Source: DATFDN01 sp963818725
GTDB lineage: Bacteria > Pseudomonadota > Alphaproteobacteria > Acetobacterales > Acetobacteraceae
DNA: 64,000 nt
Direction: 5' to 3'
Assembly (NCBI GenBank): GCA_963818725.1
Contig: CAWFTU010000007.1
Location: 1 to 64,000 of the forward strand
Shown here: piece by piece, positions 36,060 through 50,546 of the stretch
How the letters are laid out: each line of letters begins with the position of its first letter
Numbering within the stretch: position 1 is the stretch's first letter
Program-made: the position numbers and the translations under genes
The notes under the pieces: generated by a model
What the model was told of the DNA's origin: nothing
Seen by the model: only the letters and a program-made list of their open reading frames with translations
The model's database searches: none

Positions 36060-37253
36060 ATGTTAGCCAATGACGACAATATCGGTGCCTTCGTACCCGG
36101 CCCGCCGGCCAGGCTTTCTCCGCTCGGCACCGGGCGGCTCAGTGGCCTAACCTTCGCCGTCGAGGATGCGATCGACGTCGCAGGGACGTCCACGACGCGC
36201 GGCAACCCTGATTGGGCGCGCAGCCATGGCCCCTCGCCCGCCACCGCGCCCGTTGTCACCGCCCTGTTGCAGGCCGGCGCCGCCATGGCCGGCAAGACAA
36301 AGACGGCCGAACTCGCCTACGGGCTGACCGGGAACAATCCCTGGCACGGCATGCCCTCCAACCCGAGCGCGCCCGGCCGCCTGGCGGGGGGGGCCAACGC
36401 CGGCTCCGCTGCCGCGGTCGCGGCCGGGCTGGTGGATTTCGCCCTGGGCACGGACAGCGCCGGGTCGGTGCGCGTCCCGGCCAGCTACTGCGGCCTGTTC
36501 GCCATCCGCCCAAGCTTTGGCGCGCTCAGCATGGCTGGCATCTGTCCGCTGGCCCCGAGTCTCGACAGCGTCGGCTGGTTCGCCCGCCGCGCCACGCAAC
36601 TCCTGGAAGTGGGCGCGGTGCTCCTGGCGGGCGAGCGCACGGAACTCGTTGGCCCGCTCCTGCGGCTGGAGGAGGCGTGGATAACCGCCCAGTTCGCGGT
36701 GGCCGAGGCGCTGCGTCCCGCGCTTGAAAAGCTGGAGCGGCTGCGCGGCCGGGCCATTGGTCTCCGCCTGCTCCCAGAGGGGGTGGACGCGGTGTATGAC
36801 CATTTTCGCATCCTACAGGCTGAGGAAGTCTGGGCGACTCTGGGCTCCTGGGTCGAGCGGACCAAGCCGCGGATGGGACCAGACTTGGCCGGGCGGCTGG
36901 AAGCGGCCAAGTCCACCGACCCGGCCGCGGCAGGGGTGGCCCGCGCGTTTCGCCGGATGCTACAAGGGCGCGTCCATCCCTTGCTGGCCGGCGGCGCGAC
37001 ACTGGTCGCACCCACGTCGCCATTCCCGGCGCCGCTCGCCGGCTCCGGGCCGGAGGAGCTGTCCACCGTGCGTCAGGCAACAATCGGCGTCGCCGGATTG
37101 AGCGGGTTCTGCGGCCTAACCGAAGTCACCCTGCCTGTCGCCACCGTTAACGGCGCGCCGGTCGGCTTGTCGCTGATCGCCGGCCCCGGACGGGACCGGG
37201 CGCTGCTGGCATTTGCCTGCGACGCCGCCGCCATGCTGGGCTTGCCGCTGTGA
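36060..37253 (+). CDS. Amidase-signature protein, probable pseudoenzyme
   Basis: 397 residues clearly of the amidase signature family (GLTFAVEDAIDVAG, PGRLAGGANAGSAAAVAAG, FALGTDSAGSVRVPASYCGL). The usual catalytic lysine (VKD) is Glu35, and the cis-serine position of the GGSS motif is Ala112, 24 residues before the retained nucleophile Ser136. Two of the three triad residues are thus missing, so hydrolysis by the normal mechanism is unlikely. The ORF is otherwise undamaged and overlaps the GNAT start, which suggests selection for another role or very recent loss. Confidence 0.85.
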   Translation: MLANDDNIGAFVPGPPARLSPLGTGRLSGLTFAVEDAIDVAGTSTTRGNPDWARSHGPSPATAPVVTALLQAGAAMAGKTKTAELAYGLTGNNPWHGMPSNPSAPGRLAGGANAGSAAAVAAGLVDFALGTDSAGSVRVPASYCGLFAIRPSFGALSMAGICPLAPSLDSVGWFARRATQLLEVGAVLLAGERTELVGPLLRLEEAWITAQFAVAEALRPALEKLERLRGRAIGLRLLPEGVDAVYDHFRILQAEEVWATLGSWVERTKPRMGPDLAGRLEAAKSTDPAAAGVARAFRRMLQGRVHPLLAGGATLVAPTSPFPAPLAGSGPEELSTVRQATIGVAGLSGFCGLTEVTLPVATVNGAPVGLSLIAGPGRDRALLAFACDAAAMLGLPL

Positions 37254-37819
37254 GCCAGCCGTACTCCTCCCAAACGCAGCTCCGCCGGGCCACGCCCGCC
37301 GACGTGCCTGAGATCCAATCCATCTACGCCCACCACGTCCTCCGCGGCACCGGCACCTTCGAGGAGATCCCCCCTTCCGTGGAGGAGATGGCCAAGCGTT
37401 TCGCCGAGGTCGCGGAACATGATTGGGCCTGGCGGGTCGCGGCGGACGCCTCGGGCATCCTGGGCTATGGCTACTACACGCAGTTTCGCGACCGCTCGGC
37501 CTACCGGTTCACCGTCGAGGACAGTATCTATGTGCGCGACGATGTGCGGGGCCAGGGCGTCGGCAAGGCGCTGGTCCGCCAACTGATCGAGGACGCCACG
37601 GCCCAGGGGTTCCGGCAGATGCTCGCGGTGATCGGGGATTCCCAGAACGCGGGCTCGATCGGCGTGCACGCCAGCCTTGGCTTTCAGATGGTGGGCACTA
37701 TGCGGGCCGTGGGCCTGAAATTCGGCCGCTGGCTCGATGTGGTCACGATGCAGCGCGCGCTCGGACGCGGCGCGGCGGATCTGCCGGCTGACGCGCACGC
37801 GAGGGCCGGCGAGCCCTGA
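37250..37819 (+). CDS. GNAT-family N-acetyltransferase (phosphinothricin acetyltransferase-like)
   Basis: 189 residues from a GTG that overlaps the amidase stop (GTGA). Motif A VRDDVRGQGVGKALVRQLIE binds acetyl-CoA; ATPADVPEIQSIYAHHVLRG, GTFEEIPPSVEEM and GYGYYTQFRDRSAYRFTVED are typical of the PAT/bar group that acetylates phosphinothricin or methionine sulfone. Substrate is inferred from similarity only. Confidence 0.88.
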   Translation: MSQPYSSQTQLRRATPADVPEIQSIYAHHVLRGTGTFEEIPPSVEEMAKRFAEVAEHDWAWRVAADASGILGYGYYTQFRDRSAYRFTVEDSIYVRDDVRGQGVGKALVRQLIEDATAQGFRQMLAVIGDSQNAGSIGVHASLGFQMVGTMRAVGLKFGRWLDVVTMQRALGRGAADLPADAHARAGEP

Positions 37820-37835
37820 TCCAGCACCCCGGCTC

Positions 37836-37852
37836 TTCCACCTTCGGTGGAA
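37836..37852 (+). terminator. Stem-loop after the GNAT gene
   Basis: Perfect hairpin TTCCACC-TTC-GGTGGAA starting 17 bp after the GNAT stop. It has the position of a terminator, but the T-run after it is weak (GGTTGGGATTTTC), so termination strength is uncertain. Confidence 0.5.
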
Positions 37853-37892
37853 AGGTTGGGATTTTCTAATCCACCGTCTAAGTGATCCCAAC

Positions 37893-39008
37893 CTAGTGGG
37901 CTGAGTTGGAAGTTTCCTGGCACTCATGAACGTCGTTGGTGTGTTGGCAGAAGCGTCGCACGCTGTCGAGGATGTCGTCGGCGCTCTTGGTCCAGACGAA
38001 CGGGTGCGGTTCCGCATTGGTGGCCTCAAGGTAGCGGCGGATCGCCGCCTCCAGGGTCTCGACTGTAGGGAATACTCCGCGCCGGATCTGGCGCACGGTA
38101 AGCAGGGCGAACCACCCCTCGACGAGATTGATCCAAGAGGCGCTGGTCGGCGTGAAATGCAGATGATAGCGCGGCCGCTTGGCCAGCCAGTCCCGGACCA
38201 GCGCGGTTTTGTGGGTGCGCAGGTTGTCGAGCACCAGATGCACCTCGAGGTCGGAGGGAATGCTCCGGTCGATCTCGTCAAGGAAGGCGCGGAACTCGGT
38301 GGCACGGTGACGACGATGGCAGGTCCCGATGACCCTTCCGGTCTTTGCGTCGAGGGCGGCGAACAGGTCGAGTGTGCCGTGGCGAAGATAGTCGTGCGTC
38401 CCGCGTTCGGGCTGGCCGGGGCGCATCGGCAGCACCGGCGCGGTTCGCTCGACAGCCTGGATTTGCGGCTTCTCGTCCACACACAGCACCAACGCCCGCT
38501 CGGGTGGCGAAAGATACAGCCCGACAATGTCGCGGACCTTCTCCACGAACAGCGGATCGGTGGACAGCTTGAAGGTCTCGGCCCGATGCGGCTTCAGTGC
38601 GAAGGCGTGCCAAATGCGGCAGACTGCCGTCTGGCTCAGCCCCGTCGCCCTGGCCAGCGAGCGGGTGCTCCAGTGCGTGGCGTTGGTTGGGCTGGCTTCC
38701 AAGGTCGTGGTGACCGCCCGTTCAACTTGTTGGTCCGTGATCTTGCGCGGGGCTCCAGGCCGGGGCTCGTCGAGCAGACCGTCCAGCCCGCGCTCGGCAA
38801 AGCGACGCCGCCACAGCGCCACCGTCGCGCGGTTAATGCCGAGCCGCTCAGCAACGCCGCCATTGGTCGTGCCCGGTTCGGCGCAGGCCAGGACGATGCG
38901 CGCACGGGTGGCGAGCGCCTGTCCTGTCTTGCGTCGGCGGATCCAGCCCTGAAGCAGATCACGGTCGGTTCCAGACAAAGCAATCGGGATCGCGTGAGGG
39001 GTGGCCAT
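37893..39008 (-). CDS. IS630-family transposase
   Basis: 371 residues, intact. N-terminal HTH (TRARIVLACAEPGTTNGGVA, INRATVALWRRRFAERGLDG) and DDE domain with LVLCVDEKPQIQA, VHLVLDNLRTHKT and FTPTSASWINLVEGWF. The stop codon TAG is completed by the target TA outside the element, so the C-terminus depends on the insertion site. Likely active. Confidence 0.95.
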   Translation of the reverse strand: MATPHAIPIALSGTDRDLLQGWIRRRKTGQALATRARIVLACAEPGTTNGGVAERLGINRATVALWRRRFAERGLDGLLDEPRPGAPRKITDQQVERAVTTTLEASPTNATHWSTRSLARATGLSQTAVCRIWHAFALKPHRAETFKLSTDPLFVEKVRDIVGLYLSPPERALVLCVDEKPQIQAVERTAPVLPMRPGQPERGTHDYLRHGTLDLFAALDAKTGRVIGTCHRRHRATEFRAFLDEIDRSIPSDLEVHLVLDNLRTHKTALVRDWLAKRPRYHLHFTPTSASWINLVEGWFALLTVRQIRRGVFPTVETLEAAIRRYLEATNAEPHPFVWTKSADDILDSVRRFCQHTNDVHECQETSNSAH

Positions 39009-39100
39009 GGCAGGTGCCTCCGCTTGCGTGTCTTTCGCCCCTCAATGAAGAATGTCCCACAGAACGCCCAAAGTGCTCAGAAACTTACGCCTCAGCCCAC
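37896..39100 (-). mobile_element. IS630-family element (G), 1205 bp
   Basis: Inverted ends GTGGGCTGAGTTGGAAGTTT and, inverted, a matching TCAGCCCAC. The TA duplication is at 37894-37895 and 39101-39102. The TA belongs to the CTAG target duplication of the neighbouring IS701, so this IS inserted second. Confidence 0.93.
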
Positions 39101-39103
39101 TAG

Positions 39104-40517
39104 CACTACAGTTGCATTCTGGGTTGAACCCCTCATCTTCTCCCGCATAGGCGGGAGGGCAAAAGTGAGCGGTGCCTCGATCGAGACGACGCTGGAGCTA
39201 TGGGCAGCGGAGTTGCGCGAGGCCAAGCGGCGGATGCGCCCCTTGTTCACGCAAGGGCGCGTGGCGGCCTCGGCGGGCCTGTTCCTGGACGGGTTGCTCG
39301 GGCCGGAGCGGCGCAAGACGGGCTGGATGCGCGCCGAGGCGGCCGGAGACCCCGGCCCCTGGCGGCAGCAGGCCATCCTGGGACGTGGCCGGTGGGAGGC
39401 CGATAGCTTGCGCGACACCGTGCGCGCGTATGCGCTGGAGACGCTGGCCGACGCCGATGCCGTGCTCGTGGTGGACGAGACCGGCTTTCTCAAGCAGGGC
39501 AAGGCGTCATGCGGGGCGGCGCGCAGTATACGGGGTCAGCGGGCAAGATCACCAACTGCCAGGTCGGGGTGTTCTTGGCCTGCGCGTCACGCCACGGCCA
39601 CGCCTTCATCGACCGTACGCTCTACCTGCCCCGCGACTGGACCCGCGACCCGGCGCGCCGGGCTGCGGCCCACGTGCCACAGGACGTGTCGTTCGCCACC
39701 AAGCCGCGGCTCGCAGCCGACATGATCAAGCGCGCGGTCTCGGCCAAGGTGCCCTTCTCCTGGGTGGTCGGCGACACTGTCTACGGTGTGGGCGAGATCG
39801 AGATGCTGCTGCGCCGGGAAGGCCGCGGCTACGTGCTCGGCGCCAACGCCACGGACCAGTTCGCCTCTTGGGGGCGCCTGCCAGTGGTGGCTGGCACCGC
39901 TGAGGCGATCGCCCGCGGCCTCGATGCCTCGGGTTGGCGGCGCTTGTCCGCGGGCGAGGGCACCAAAGGCGCACGGCTCTACGACTGGGTTTACCTGGAG
40001 TTGGCTGACCTTGAGGCCGATGAGTTCAACCCGACCCTCAGCGGCACCTGGACGCGCGGCCTGCTGATCCGGCGCAACATTGCCGATGGCGCGCTCGCCT
40101 ATTTCAGCACCTGGTGCCCGCAAGGCACCGGCGTCGAGACCCTGGCCACCGTCGAAGGCAGCCGCTGGTCCGTTGAGGACGCGTTCGAGACGGCGAAGAC
40201 CGCACTCGGCCTCGACCACAACGAGACCCGCTCTTGGCATGGCTGGCACCGTCATATGAGCCTGGTCATGCTGGCCTTCGCCATCCTCGCGCGGGTGCGC
40301 CAGCGCGCCAACCAGGCACCCCCAAAAACACCGCCGCGGCTGCCGCGTACGCGCGCCCCCTCATCCGCTGGTCGATCCAGGAAATCCGCCGCCTCGCGAT
40401 GCGCCTGGCCCAGCGACGCATCCGACCCGCCCACGTCATCGCGTGGTCAGTCTGGCGACGGGCGCACCAAGCCGCCGCCCAGCGCTCGCATCTGAAACGA
40501 AAAATGCAACTGTAGTG
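39104..40517 (+). mobile_element. IS701-family element, 1414 bp
   Basis: Ends CACTACAGTTGCATT and the inverse AATGCAACTGTAGTG. The CTAG target duplication fits the YTAR preference of IS701: right copy at 40518-40521, left copy split by the IS630 (C at 37893, TA duplicated, G at 39103). Confidence 0.9.
39165..40515 (+). pseudogene. IS701-family transposase, two frameshifts
   Basis: GTG start after GGGAGGGC. The first frame carries TLELWAAELREAKRRMRPLF and LVVDETGFLKQGKAS, the second QYTGSAGKITNCQVGVFLAC through SWHGWHRHMSLVMLAFA, the third RPLIRWSIQEIRRLAMRLAQ. Breaks lie near 39523 (one base missing before CAGTATACG) and near 40320-40325 (a C/A homopolymer). The DDE residues are retained but the protein is not continuous. 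Confidence 0.88.
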
Positions 40518-40521
40518 CTAG

Positions 40522-40678
40522 CCTGGAGCAGGGTCCGCGAGCGCACCGGCTTGCGGGCAGGCTGAACCGCTTGGGGCGGAAAGCGACTGCGATCAGGCGG
40601 GCAAGTGCGTGTCGCGGTCTGCACGCCCGAGACATTCGCGCCCAGACGCCTTCCCTCACTGTTGAAAGATCCAGCGAC
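40522..40678. other. Intergenic stretch, nothing recognised
   Basis: 157 bp between the IS701 right target duplication and the DUF347 gene. It should contain the promoter of that gene, but no clear promoter was identified. Confidence 0.4.
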
Positions 40679-41452
40679 GTGAACAAAACTTCCGAAATAA
40701 GCTTGAGCAAGGTTCCTGAAGTCACACTCGGCTTCTGGATCATCAAGATCGCCGCGACCACGCTGGGCGAAACGGGTGGGGACGCGGTGACGATGACGCT
40801 GAACCTGGGCTACTTGATCGGCACCGCCATCTCCGCCGCGATCTTTGTTGTGGCCGTAGGCACCCAGATTTCGGCGAAGCGGTTCCGTCCGCTGCTATAT
40901 TGGTTTGTGATCGTCGCGACCACGACGGCCGGGACGACGCTGGCCGACTTTCTCGATCGCTCCCTGGGCATCGGCTATGTTGGGGGATCGTCGATCTTGT
41001 TCCTCCTCCTCATGGCGACGCTCGGGCTCTGGTATTGGTCGCTCGGTTCCGTCTCGGTTGAGACAGTCACATCGCCGAAGGTCGAGGTGTTCTACTGGGC
41101 GACAATCATGTTCTCCCAGACCCTCGGCACGGCGCTCGGCGACTTCCTGGCCGACACGGGCGGCCTTGGATATCGAGGCGGAGCACTCGTGTTCGGCGCC
41201 GCCCTGGCGGTCGTCGCGGGGCTCTACTTCTACACGAGCGTGTCGCGCGTCTTGCTGTTCTGGGCAGCGTTCATCCTCACGCGGCCGCTTGGGGCCACGG
41301 TGGGCGACTTTCTTGACAAGCCGATCGCCAATGGCGGGCTCGCCCTGGGCCGCTTCTCAGCCTCGGGGGTTCTCGCGGCGTTCATCCTCGGCTGCATCCT
41401 GCTTCTGCCTCAGAGGGCAGGAACCCATCCCGGAGCGCGCGAGGCCGCGTGA
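40679..41452 (+). CDS. DUF347-repeat multipass membrane protein (COG4705-like)
   Basis: 257 residues from the GTG of VNKTSEISLSKVPEVTLGFW; the longer frame to 40571 has an Arg-rich unlikely start. Four internal repeats each pair two helices around a T/G-rich motif: KIAATTLGETGGDAV, ATTTAGTTLADFLDRSLGIG, FSQTLGTALGDFLADTGGLG and RPLGATVGDFLDKPIANGG. Predicted inner-membrane protein of unknown transport or binding role. It converges with gltB. Confidence 0.8.
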   Translation: MNKTSEISLSKVPEVTLGFWIIKIAATTLGETGGDAVTMTLNLGYLIGTAISAAIFVVAVGTQISAKRFRPLLYWFVIVATTTAGTTLADFLDRSLGIGYVGGSSILFLLLMATLGLWYWSLGSVSVETVTSPKVEVFYWATIMFSQTLGTALGDFLADTGGLGYRGGALVFGAALAVVAGLYFYTSVSRVLLFWAAFILTRPLGATVGDFLDKPIANGGLALGRFSASGVLAAFILGCILLLPQRAGTHPGAREAA

Positions 41453-41499
41453 CGGCGGACCTGCGCGAGAGCGGCGCGGCGGGCATCGCGCCATCCTCC

Positions 41500-46045
<4,546 letters not shown>

Positions 46046-46127
46046 GTCGCCACTCCTTCGCGCTGCGCTTTCAAAGCCAATGCGAGCATGTCGTTGAAAG
46101 TATCAGGCAAACACCGGCCCACGCCGA

Positions 46128-47563
46128 TTACTCAGCCGCCACCGGCAGCGCCGCCCGCTGCTCGAGGTACTTGTGCATCTCCTCCGCCGCGTCGCGCCCG
46201 TCGCGAATCCCCAGACCACCAGGCTCGCGCCGCGCACGATGTCGCCGGCGGCGAACACGCCCGGTAGGCTGGTCATGAAGGTGCGGTGGCTGATCTTCAG
46301 CGTGCCCCAGCGCGTGACCTCCAGCGCCGGTTCGCCAAACATCCCTGGCAGATCCTCGGGATCGAAGCCGAGCGCCTTGATGACGAGATCGGCTTTCAGC
46401 GTGAAGTGGCTGCCCTCGATCGGCTCCACTGACTGCCGCCCCGTCGCGTCCGGCAGGCCGAGATGCATCCGCACGGCACGCACCCCGCTCACCGCGTCAT
46501 CGCCGAGGAACGCCTCCGGCGCTGAGAGCCACACGAACTCGATGCCCTCCTCCTCGGCGTTCTTCACCTCGCGCATCGAGCCCGGCATGTTGGCGCGGTC
46601 GCGGCGATACAGGCACCTTACGCTGTTCGCGCCCTGGCGAACGGCCGTGCGCACGCAATCCATCGCGGTGTCGCCGCCGCCGATCACCACCACATCCTTG
46701 CCGCTCGCGTTCAGCAAGCCGGAGGTGAAGTCGGGCACCTCGTCGCCCAAATTCTCCCGGTTCGACGCGATCAGATAGTCCAGCGCCGGCACGATCCCAG
46801 GCAGGCCGACGCCGGGACCACCCAGCTCGCGCGCCTTGTAGACGCCGGTGGCAATCAACACTGCGTCATGGCGGGCGCGCAGCTCGCCTAACGTGACGTC
46901 TTGCCCCACCGCGCAGCCGAGCTGGAACCGGATGCCGCCGTCTTCCAGCAACGCGCGGCGGCGCAGCACAACCGGCTTCTCCAGCTTGAAATTGGGGATG
47001 CCGTAGATCATCAGTCCGCCGACCCGGTCGTGGCGGTCATAGACCGTGACCTGATATCCGCGCCGGCGCATCTGCTCGGCCGCCGCCAGGCCGGCGGGGC
47101 CGGCGCCAATTACCCCGATGGAGCGGTCCAGCTCCCTACGGGGCCGGATCGGCCGGACCCAGCCGCGCTCGAAGGCGGTGTCGGTGATGTAGCGCTCGAC
47201 GGCGCCGATGGTGACGCTCTCAAAGCCCTTCTCAATGACGCAATTGCCTTCGCAGAGCCGGTCCTGAGGACAGATACGGCCACAAATCTCGGGGAAGTTG
47301 TTGGTCGCAGCATTGACCTCATAGGCCTCCTCCAGCCGCCCCTCCGCGGTCAGCTTGAGCCAGTCGGGAATATTCTGCTGCAACGGGCAGTGAACCGAGC
47401 AGAACGGCACCCCGCACTGGCTGCACCGGCTGGACTGGCTTGCCGCCTCTGCATCCGCGAAGTCACGGTAGATCTCGTCGAAATCAGCCCGGCGCTCAGA
47501 GACCTCGCGCTTGGCGGGCATCTGTTGCGGCACGTTCACGAACCGCAGCATCCGCTCCGTCAT
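46128..47563 (-). CDS. gltD: Glutamate synthase small subunit, one frameshift near the end
   Basis: About 478 residues. It transfers electrons from NADPH through FAD and Fe-S clusters to GltB. N-terminal cysteine motifs (CSQCGVPFCSVHCP, CGRICPQDRLCEGNC), FAD motif GVIGAGPAGLAAAE and NADPH motif VVVIGGGDTAMDC are present. Near 46210 one G is missing (TGGGGATTCGC), after which the correct end IRDGRDAAEEMHKYLEQRAA lies in the next frame to a stop at 46128. ATG at 47563 follows GGAG. It lies 82 bp upstream of gltB in the same direction. Confidence 0.92.
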
Positions 47564-47689
47564 TCCGCGCACTCCTTCTCATCCCCCGAGTTGAACACTC
47601 TAGGGTGCTTGACCGGATTTGGCTAGAGGCAAATAGCAAAATAGGGTCTATATCCTGCCCTATTTATTCGGAAACCTCGGCTCCGCGAG

Positions 47690-48691
47690 CTAGACTGCGG
47701 CGCTGAGCGGATAAGATAGGTCCGATTTGTCGGCTTTTGCCTCCCGGTTGCGGATCACGTCACGACCTCCGCCAGGGCGGAACCGGCGCAGGTAGCCAGG
47801 GACCACCATCTCTATCGGGGTTGGCGTCACCCCCAGCTCCAACAGGCCGGGCGTCCCAGGCGTCACCACGTTGTCGCGATCCAGCATGCGCAACTGGTCA
47901 CGCGTCAGCGGCTGGCCTGGCAGCCACTCCATCACGCCCGCCATCAGCCGTGCCAGAAAACGAGGGACGGGAATCATCGGCCGGCGCCGCCCGGTCTGCT
48001 CCAGCACGAAGCGCAGCACCTCTCGGAACGACATCACGCGCGGCCCGCCCAGCTCATAGGCGACGCCCGCCGCCTCGGCGCGCGCCAGCGCGGCGATGAC
48101 CGCGGCAGCCACGTCCCCGACGTAAACCGGCTGGAAGCGCGTCGCCCCGGAGAACACCGGCATGACCGGGGAAAACATCGCCATGCTGGCGAAGCGGTTG
48201 AAGAACTGGTCCTCGGGGCCGAACACGACCGACGGGCGCAGGATGGTGGCACCCGGAAAGTGCTGGAGCACCGCCCGCTCTCCGGCCGCCTTGGAGGTGC
48301 CATATCGCCCAGGGCTCGCCGGATCGGCGCCGATCGCGGAGACATGCGCCAGCCGGAACACCCCAGCGGCGGCGGCCAGGCGTGCCACCCGCCCCGCGCC
48401 GTCGGCATGAATGGATTGGAAGTCCCTGCCCCGGCCCTCGGCCAGGATGCCCACCAGGTTCACGACCAGGTCCGCGCCCTCGACCGCTCGCGCCACCGTG
48501 GCCTCGTTCGTCAGAGAGGCGTACAGCGGCACGATCTGCCCGACGACACCCGTCACCTTGAGAAACGTGGCGCCCGCTGGATTGCGCACGGCAACCCGCA
48601 CCACATAGCCCTTATGGGCAAGCCGCTGCACCACATACCGGCCGATGAACCCCGATCCGCCAAAGACTGTCGCCACGCTGCGCGTTGCCAT
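47690..48691 (-). CDS. Complex I NDUFA9-family NAD(P)-binding protein
   Basis: 333 residues, atypical SDR fold. The start MATRSVATVFGGSGFIGRYV has the GxxGxxG cofactor motif; VNLVGILAEGRGRDFQSIHA, YGTSKAAGE and PSVVFGPEDQFFNRFA are typical of the NDUFA9-like group of alphaproteobacteria. It may support respiratory complex I or quinone-related steps. The YxxxK pair (Y-GTS-K) is kept. Confidence 0.9.
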   Translation of the reverse strand: MATRSVATVFGGSGFIGRYVVQRLAHKGYVVRVAVRNPAGATFLKVTGVVGQIVPLYASLTNEATVARAVEGADLVVNLVGILAEGRGRDFQSIHADGAGRVARLAAAAGVFRLAHVSAIGADPASPGRYGTSKAAGERAVLQHFPGATILRPSVVFGPEDQFFNRFASMAMFSPVMPVFSGATRFQPVYVGDVAAAVIAALARAEAAGVAYELGGPRVMSFREVLRFVLEQTGRRRPMIPVPRFLARLMAGVMEWLPGQPLTRDQLRMLDRDNVVTPGTPGLLELGVTPTPIEMVVPGYLRRFRPGGGRDVIRNREAKADKSDLSYPLSAAV

Positions 48692-48737
48692 GCCTGCCTC
48701 CTTGTTCGCACCTGATTAGGGGTGCGAGCACAACGCC

Positions 48738-49796
48738 TCAAGCGGCTGCCCGCCGCTCCGTGCGGAAGCCCTGGAACCGGTGTGGAACGCGCCGCACGGT
48801 CTCGATCACCCGCCGGCGTGTCGCCGGGGCGTCGCCGGGCAGGAAATCGAGCGCGATCGTGTCGGTCAGCCCGCCGAAGCGCCGCCCGATCGCCTCCGCG
48901 ATACCCTCATAGGGCGCGCGCGCCGTGAACAGGTCCAGCACCTCGTCCGAAATCTGCGCCGCCATCTCGCCCCAGCGCCCCTCCCGCGACATCTGGTTGA
49001 GCCGCATGCCGAGATCGGACAGGCCGTGGAGATCGAACACGCCGCGATAGGCCGGGGTCGAGCCGTAGAAGGCGATGCGGTAGCGGATCGTCTCGGCGGC
49101 CTGGCCCACCGAAGCCTCGTCCGGCCCAGTGGCGACAAAGCCGCCACCGGCGATCTCGAACGCCTCGCGCGGCTTGCCCTGCGCGGCCAGTTCCGCCTCG
49201 ATCAGCGGTAGCACCACCTGTTCCAGGTACGCGCGCGTTGCGAAGCCGTGCAGCCGGACACTGTCGGCCAGCCGCGCCGCGGTGCGGGTCATGAGCGGAC
49301 CCACAGCCGCGAGCGCGACGGGCGGCAGGGGCAGCCCCACCGAGGGCGGGGTGAACTCCGGTGTCATCAGCGTGAAGCTATAATGCTTGCCCCGGTAGTC
49401 GAGCTTCTCGCCGAATTCCCAGCACCGGAAGATCGCGCGCAGCGCCTCGATATACTCGCCCATGCGCGCCGCCGGCGCGACCCAGGGAACGCTGAACCGT
49501 CGTTCGTTGTGCGCGCGCACCTGGCTGCCGAGCCCGATCACGAACCGCCCGCCCGAGTGCCGGTGCAAGTCCCAGGTCTGGTTGGCGACGATCATCGGGC
49601 TGCGCGGGAAGGCGATGGCGACCGAGGTCGCGAGCTGCACCCGCTCGGTCGCCAGCGTGGCGAAAGCGAGCGGCGCGAACGGGTCGTGGCGCAGCTCGTT
49701 GCTGGCGATCGCGTCCACGCCGTCGGCCTCGGCCTCACGCGCGACGGCGCCGCAAGCGCGCCAATCCTCAGTCGGCAGCCCCACGGAGATGCGCAT
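48738..49796 (-). CDS. LLM-class flavin/F420-dependent oxidoreductase
   Basis: 352 residues, luciferase-like fold close to the TIGR03617 group. Landmarks: EAEADGVDAIASNELRHDPF, LATSVAIAFPRSPMIVANQT, GRFVIGLGSQVRAHNERRFS and PVALAAVGPLMTRTAARLAD. Cofactor (F420 or FMN) cannot be decided. It lies 7 bp downstream of the GST gene, so both are probably co-transcribed in a detoxification or catabolic unit. Confidence 0.88.
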   Translation of the reverse strand: MRISVGLPTEDWRACGAVAREAEADGVDAIASNELRHDPFAPLAFATLATERVQLATSVAIAFPRSPMIVANQTWDLHRHSGGRFVIGLGSQVRAHNERRFSVPWVAPAARMGEYIEALRAIFRCWEFGEKLDYRGKHYSFTLMTPEFTPPSVGLPLPPVALAAVGPLMTRTAARLADSVRLHGFATRAYLEQVVLPLIEAELAAQGKPREAFEIAGGGFVATGPDEASVGQAAETIRYRIAFYGSTPAYRGVFDLHGLSDLGMRLNQMSREGRWGEMAAQISDEVLDLFTARAPYEGIAEAIGRRFGGLTDTIALDFLPGDAPATRRRVIETVRRVPHRFQGFRTERRAAA

Positions 49797-49803
49797 GACG
49801 GCC

Positions 49804-50514
49804 TCAGCCCTTGGCGAACCGGCCCCGGCCGAACACCCGGTCGAGCGTCTCGGACGCGGCCTTGTCGAATTGCGTGGTCTTGGCGCGCACCTCGTCCGCC
49901 GCTGCCAGCGCCCGCCCGACCGCGGGGCGCGCGGCGATCTTGTCGATCCAGGCGAACAGGCTCGGGTAGTCCGCCGCCGTCCCGCCCAACAGCGCGCCGA
50001 TGTTGCGCGCCCAAGGGAATGTCGCGATGTCGGCGATGGTGTACTCGGCGCCGCCCAGATATGGCACCTTTCCTAACCGCGCCTCCAGCGCCTCGCAGAG
50101 CGTGCGGGCCTGGGTGCGGTAGCGGCTCAGCGCGTACTCGTTCCCCGCCGGCGCGAAGCGCATGAAGTGGACATATTGGCCGAACATCGGTCCGACACCG
50201 GTCATCTGGACCATCAGCCACTGGATGGCATCGTACTTCGCTGCCCGCTCCGACGGCAGCAAGCGGCCGGTCTTCTCGGCCAGATAGAGCAGGATCGCGC
50301 CGGATTCGAAGACCGTGTAAGGCCGCCCACCCGGCCCCTCGGCATCGACGATCACCGGCACCTTCGCGTTCGGGTTCAAGGCCACGAACTCAGGCTTGAA
50401 CTGCTCGCCGGCGAACACGTCCACCGGGTGGACGCGATAGGACAGGCCCAGCTCCTCGAGCGCGATGTAGATCTTCACCACGTTCGGGCTGCCCATGGCA
50501 TAGAAGTCGATCAT
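49804..50514 (-). CDS. Glutathione S-transferase
   Basis: 236 residues from the ATG preceded by GAGGAGAGCC; the longer frame runs into the adjacent IS630. N-terminal thioredoxin-like domain (DFYAMGSPNVVKIYIALEEL, NPNAKVPVIVD with cis-Pro, FESGAILLYLAEKTG) and all-helical C-terminal domain. The type resembles YfcG/GST-N proteins that use Ser/Asn rather than Tyr. An IS630 starts only about 30 bp upstream and may have replaced its promoter. Confidence 0.92.
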   Translation of the reverse strand: MIDFYAMGSPNVVKIYIALEELGLSYRVHPVDVFAGEQFKPEFVALNPNAKVPVIVDAEGPGGRPYTVFESGAILLYLAEKTGRLLPSERAAKYDAIQWLMVQMTGVGPMFGQYVHFMRFAPAGNEYALSRYRTQARTLCEALEARLGKVPYLGGAEYTIADIATFPWARNIGALLGGTAADYPSLFAWIDKIAARPAVGRALAAADEVRAKTTQFDKAASETLDRVFGRGRFAKG

Positions 50515-50546
50515 GGCTCTCCTCCCTACGTACCTCGTCACAGAGA

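Noticed and set aside
47580..47689. Promoter or riboswitch upstream of gltD
   Set aside because: The segment is AT-rich but no conserved motif or stable structure was recognised.
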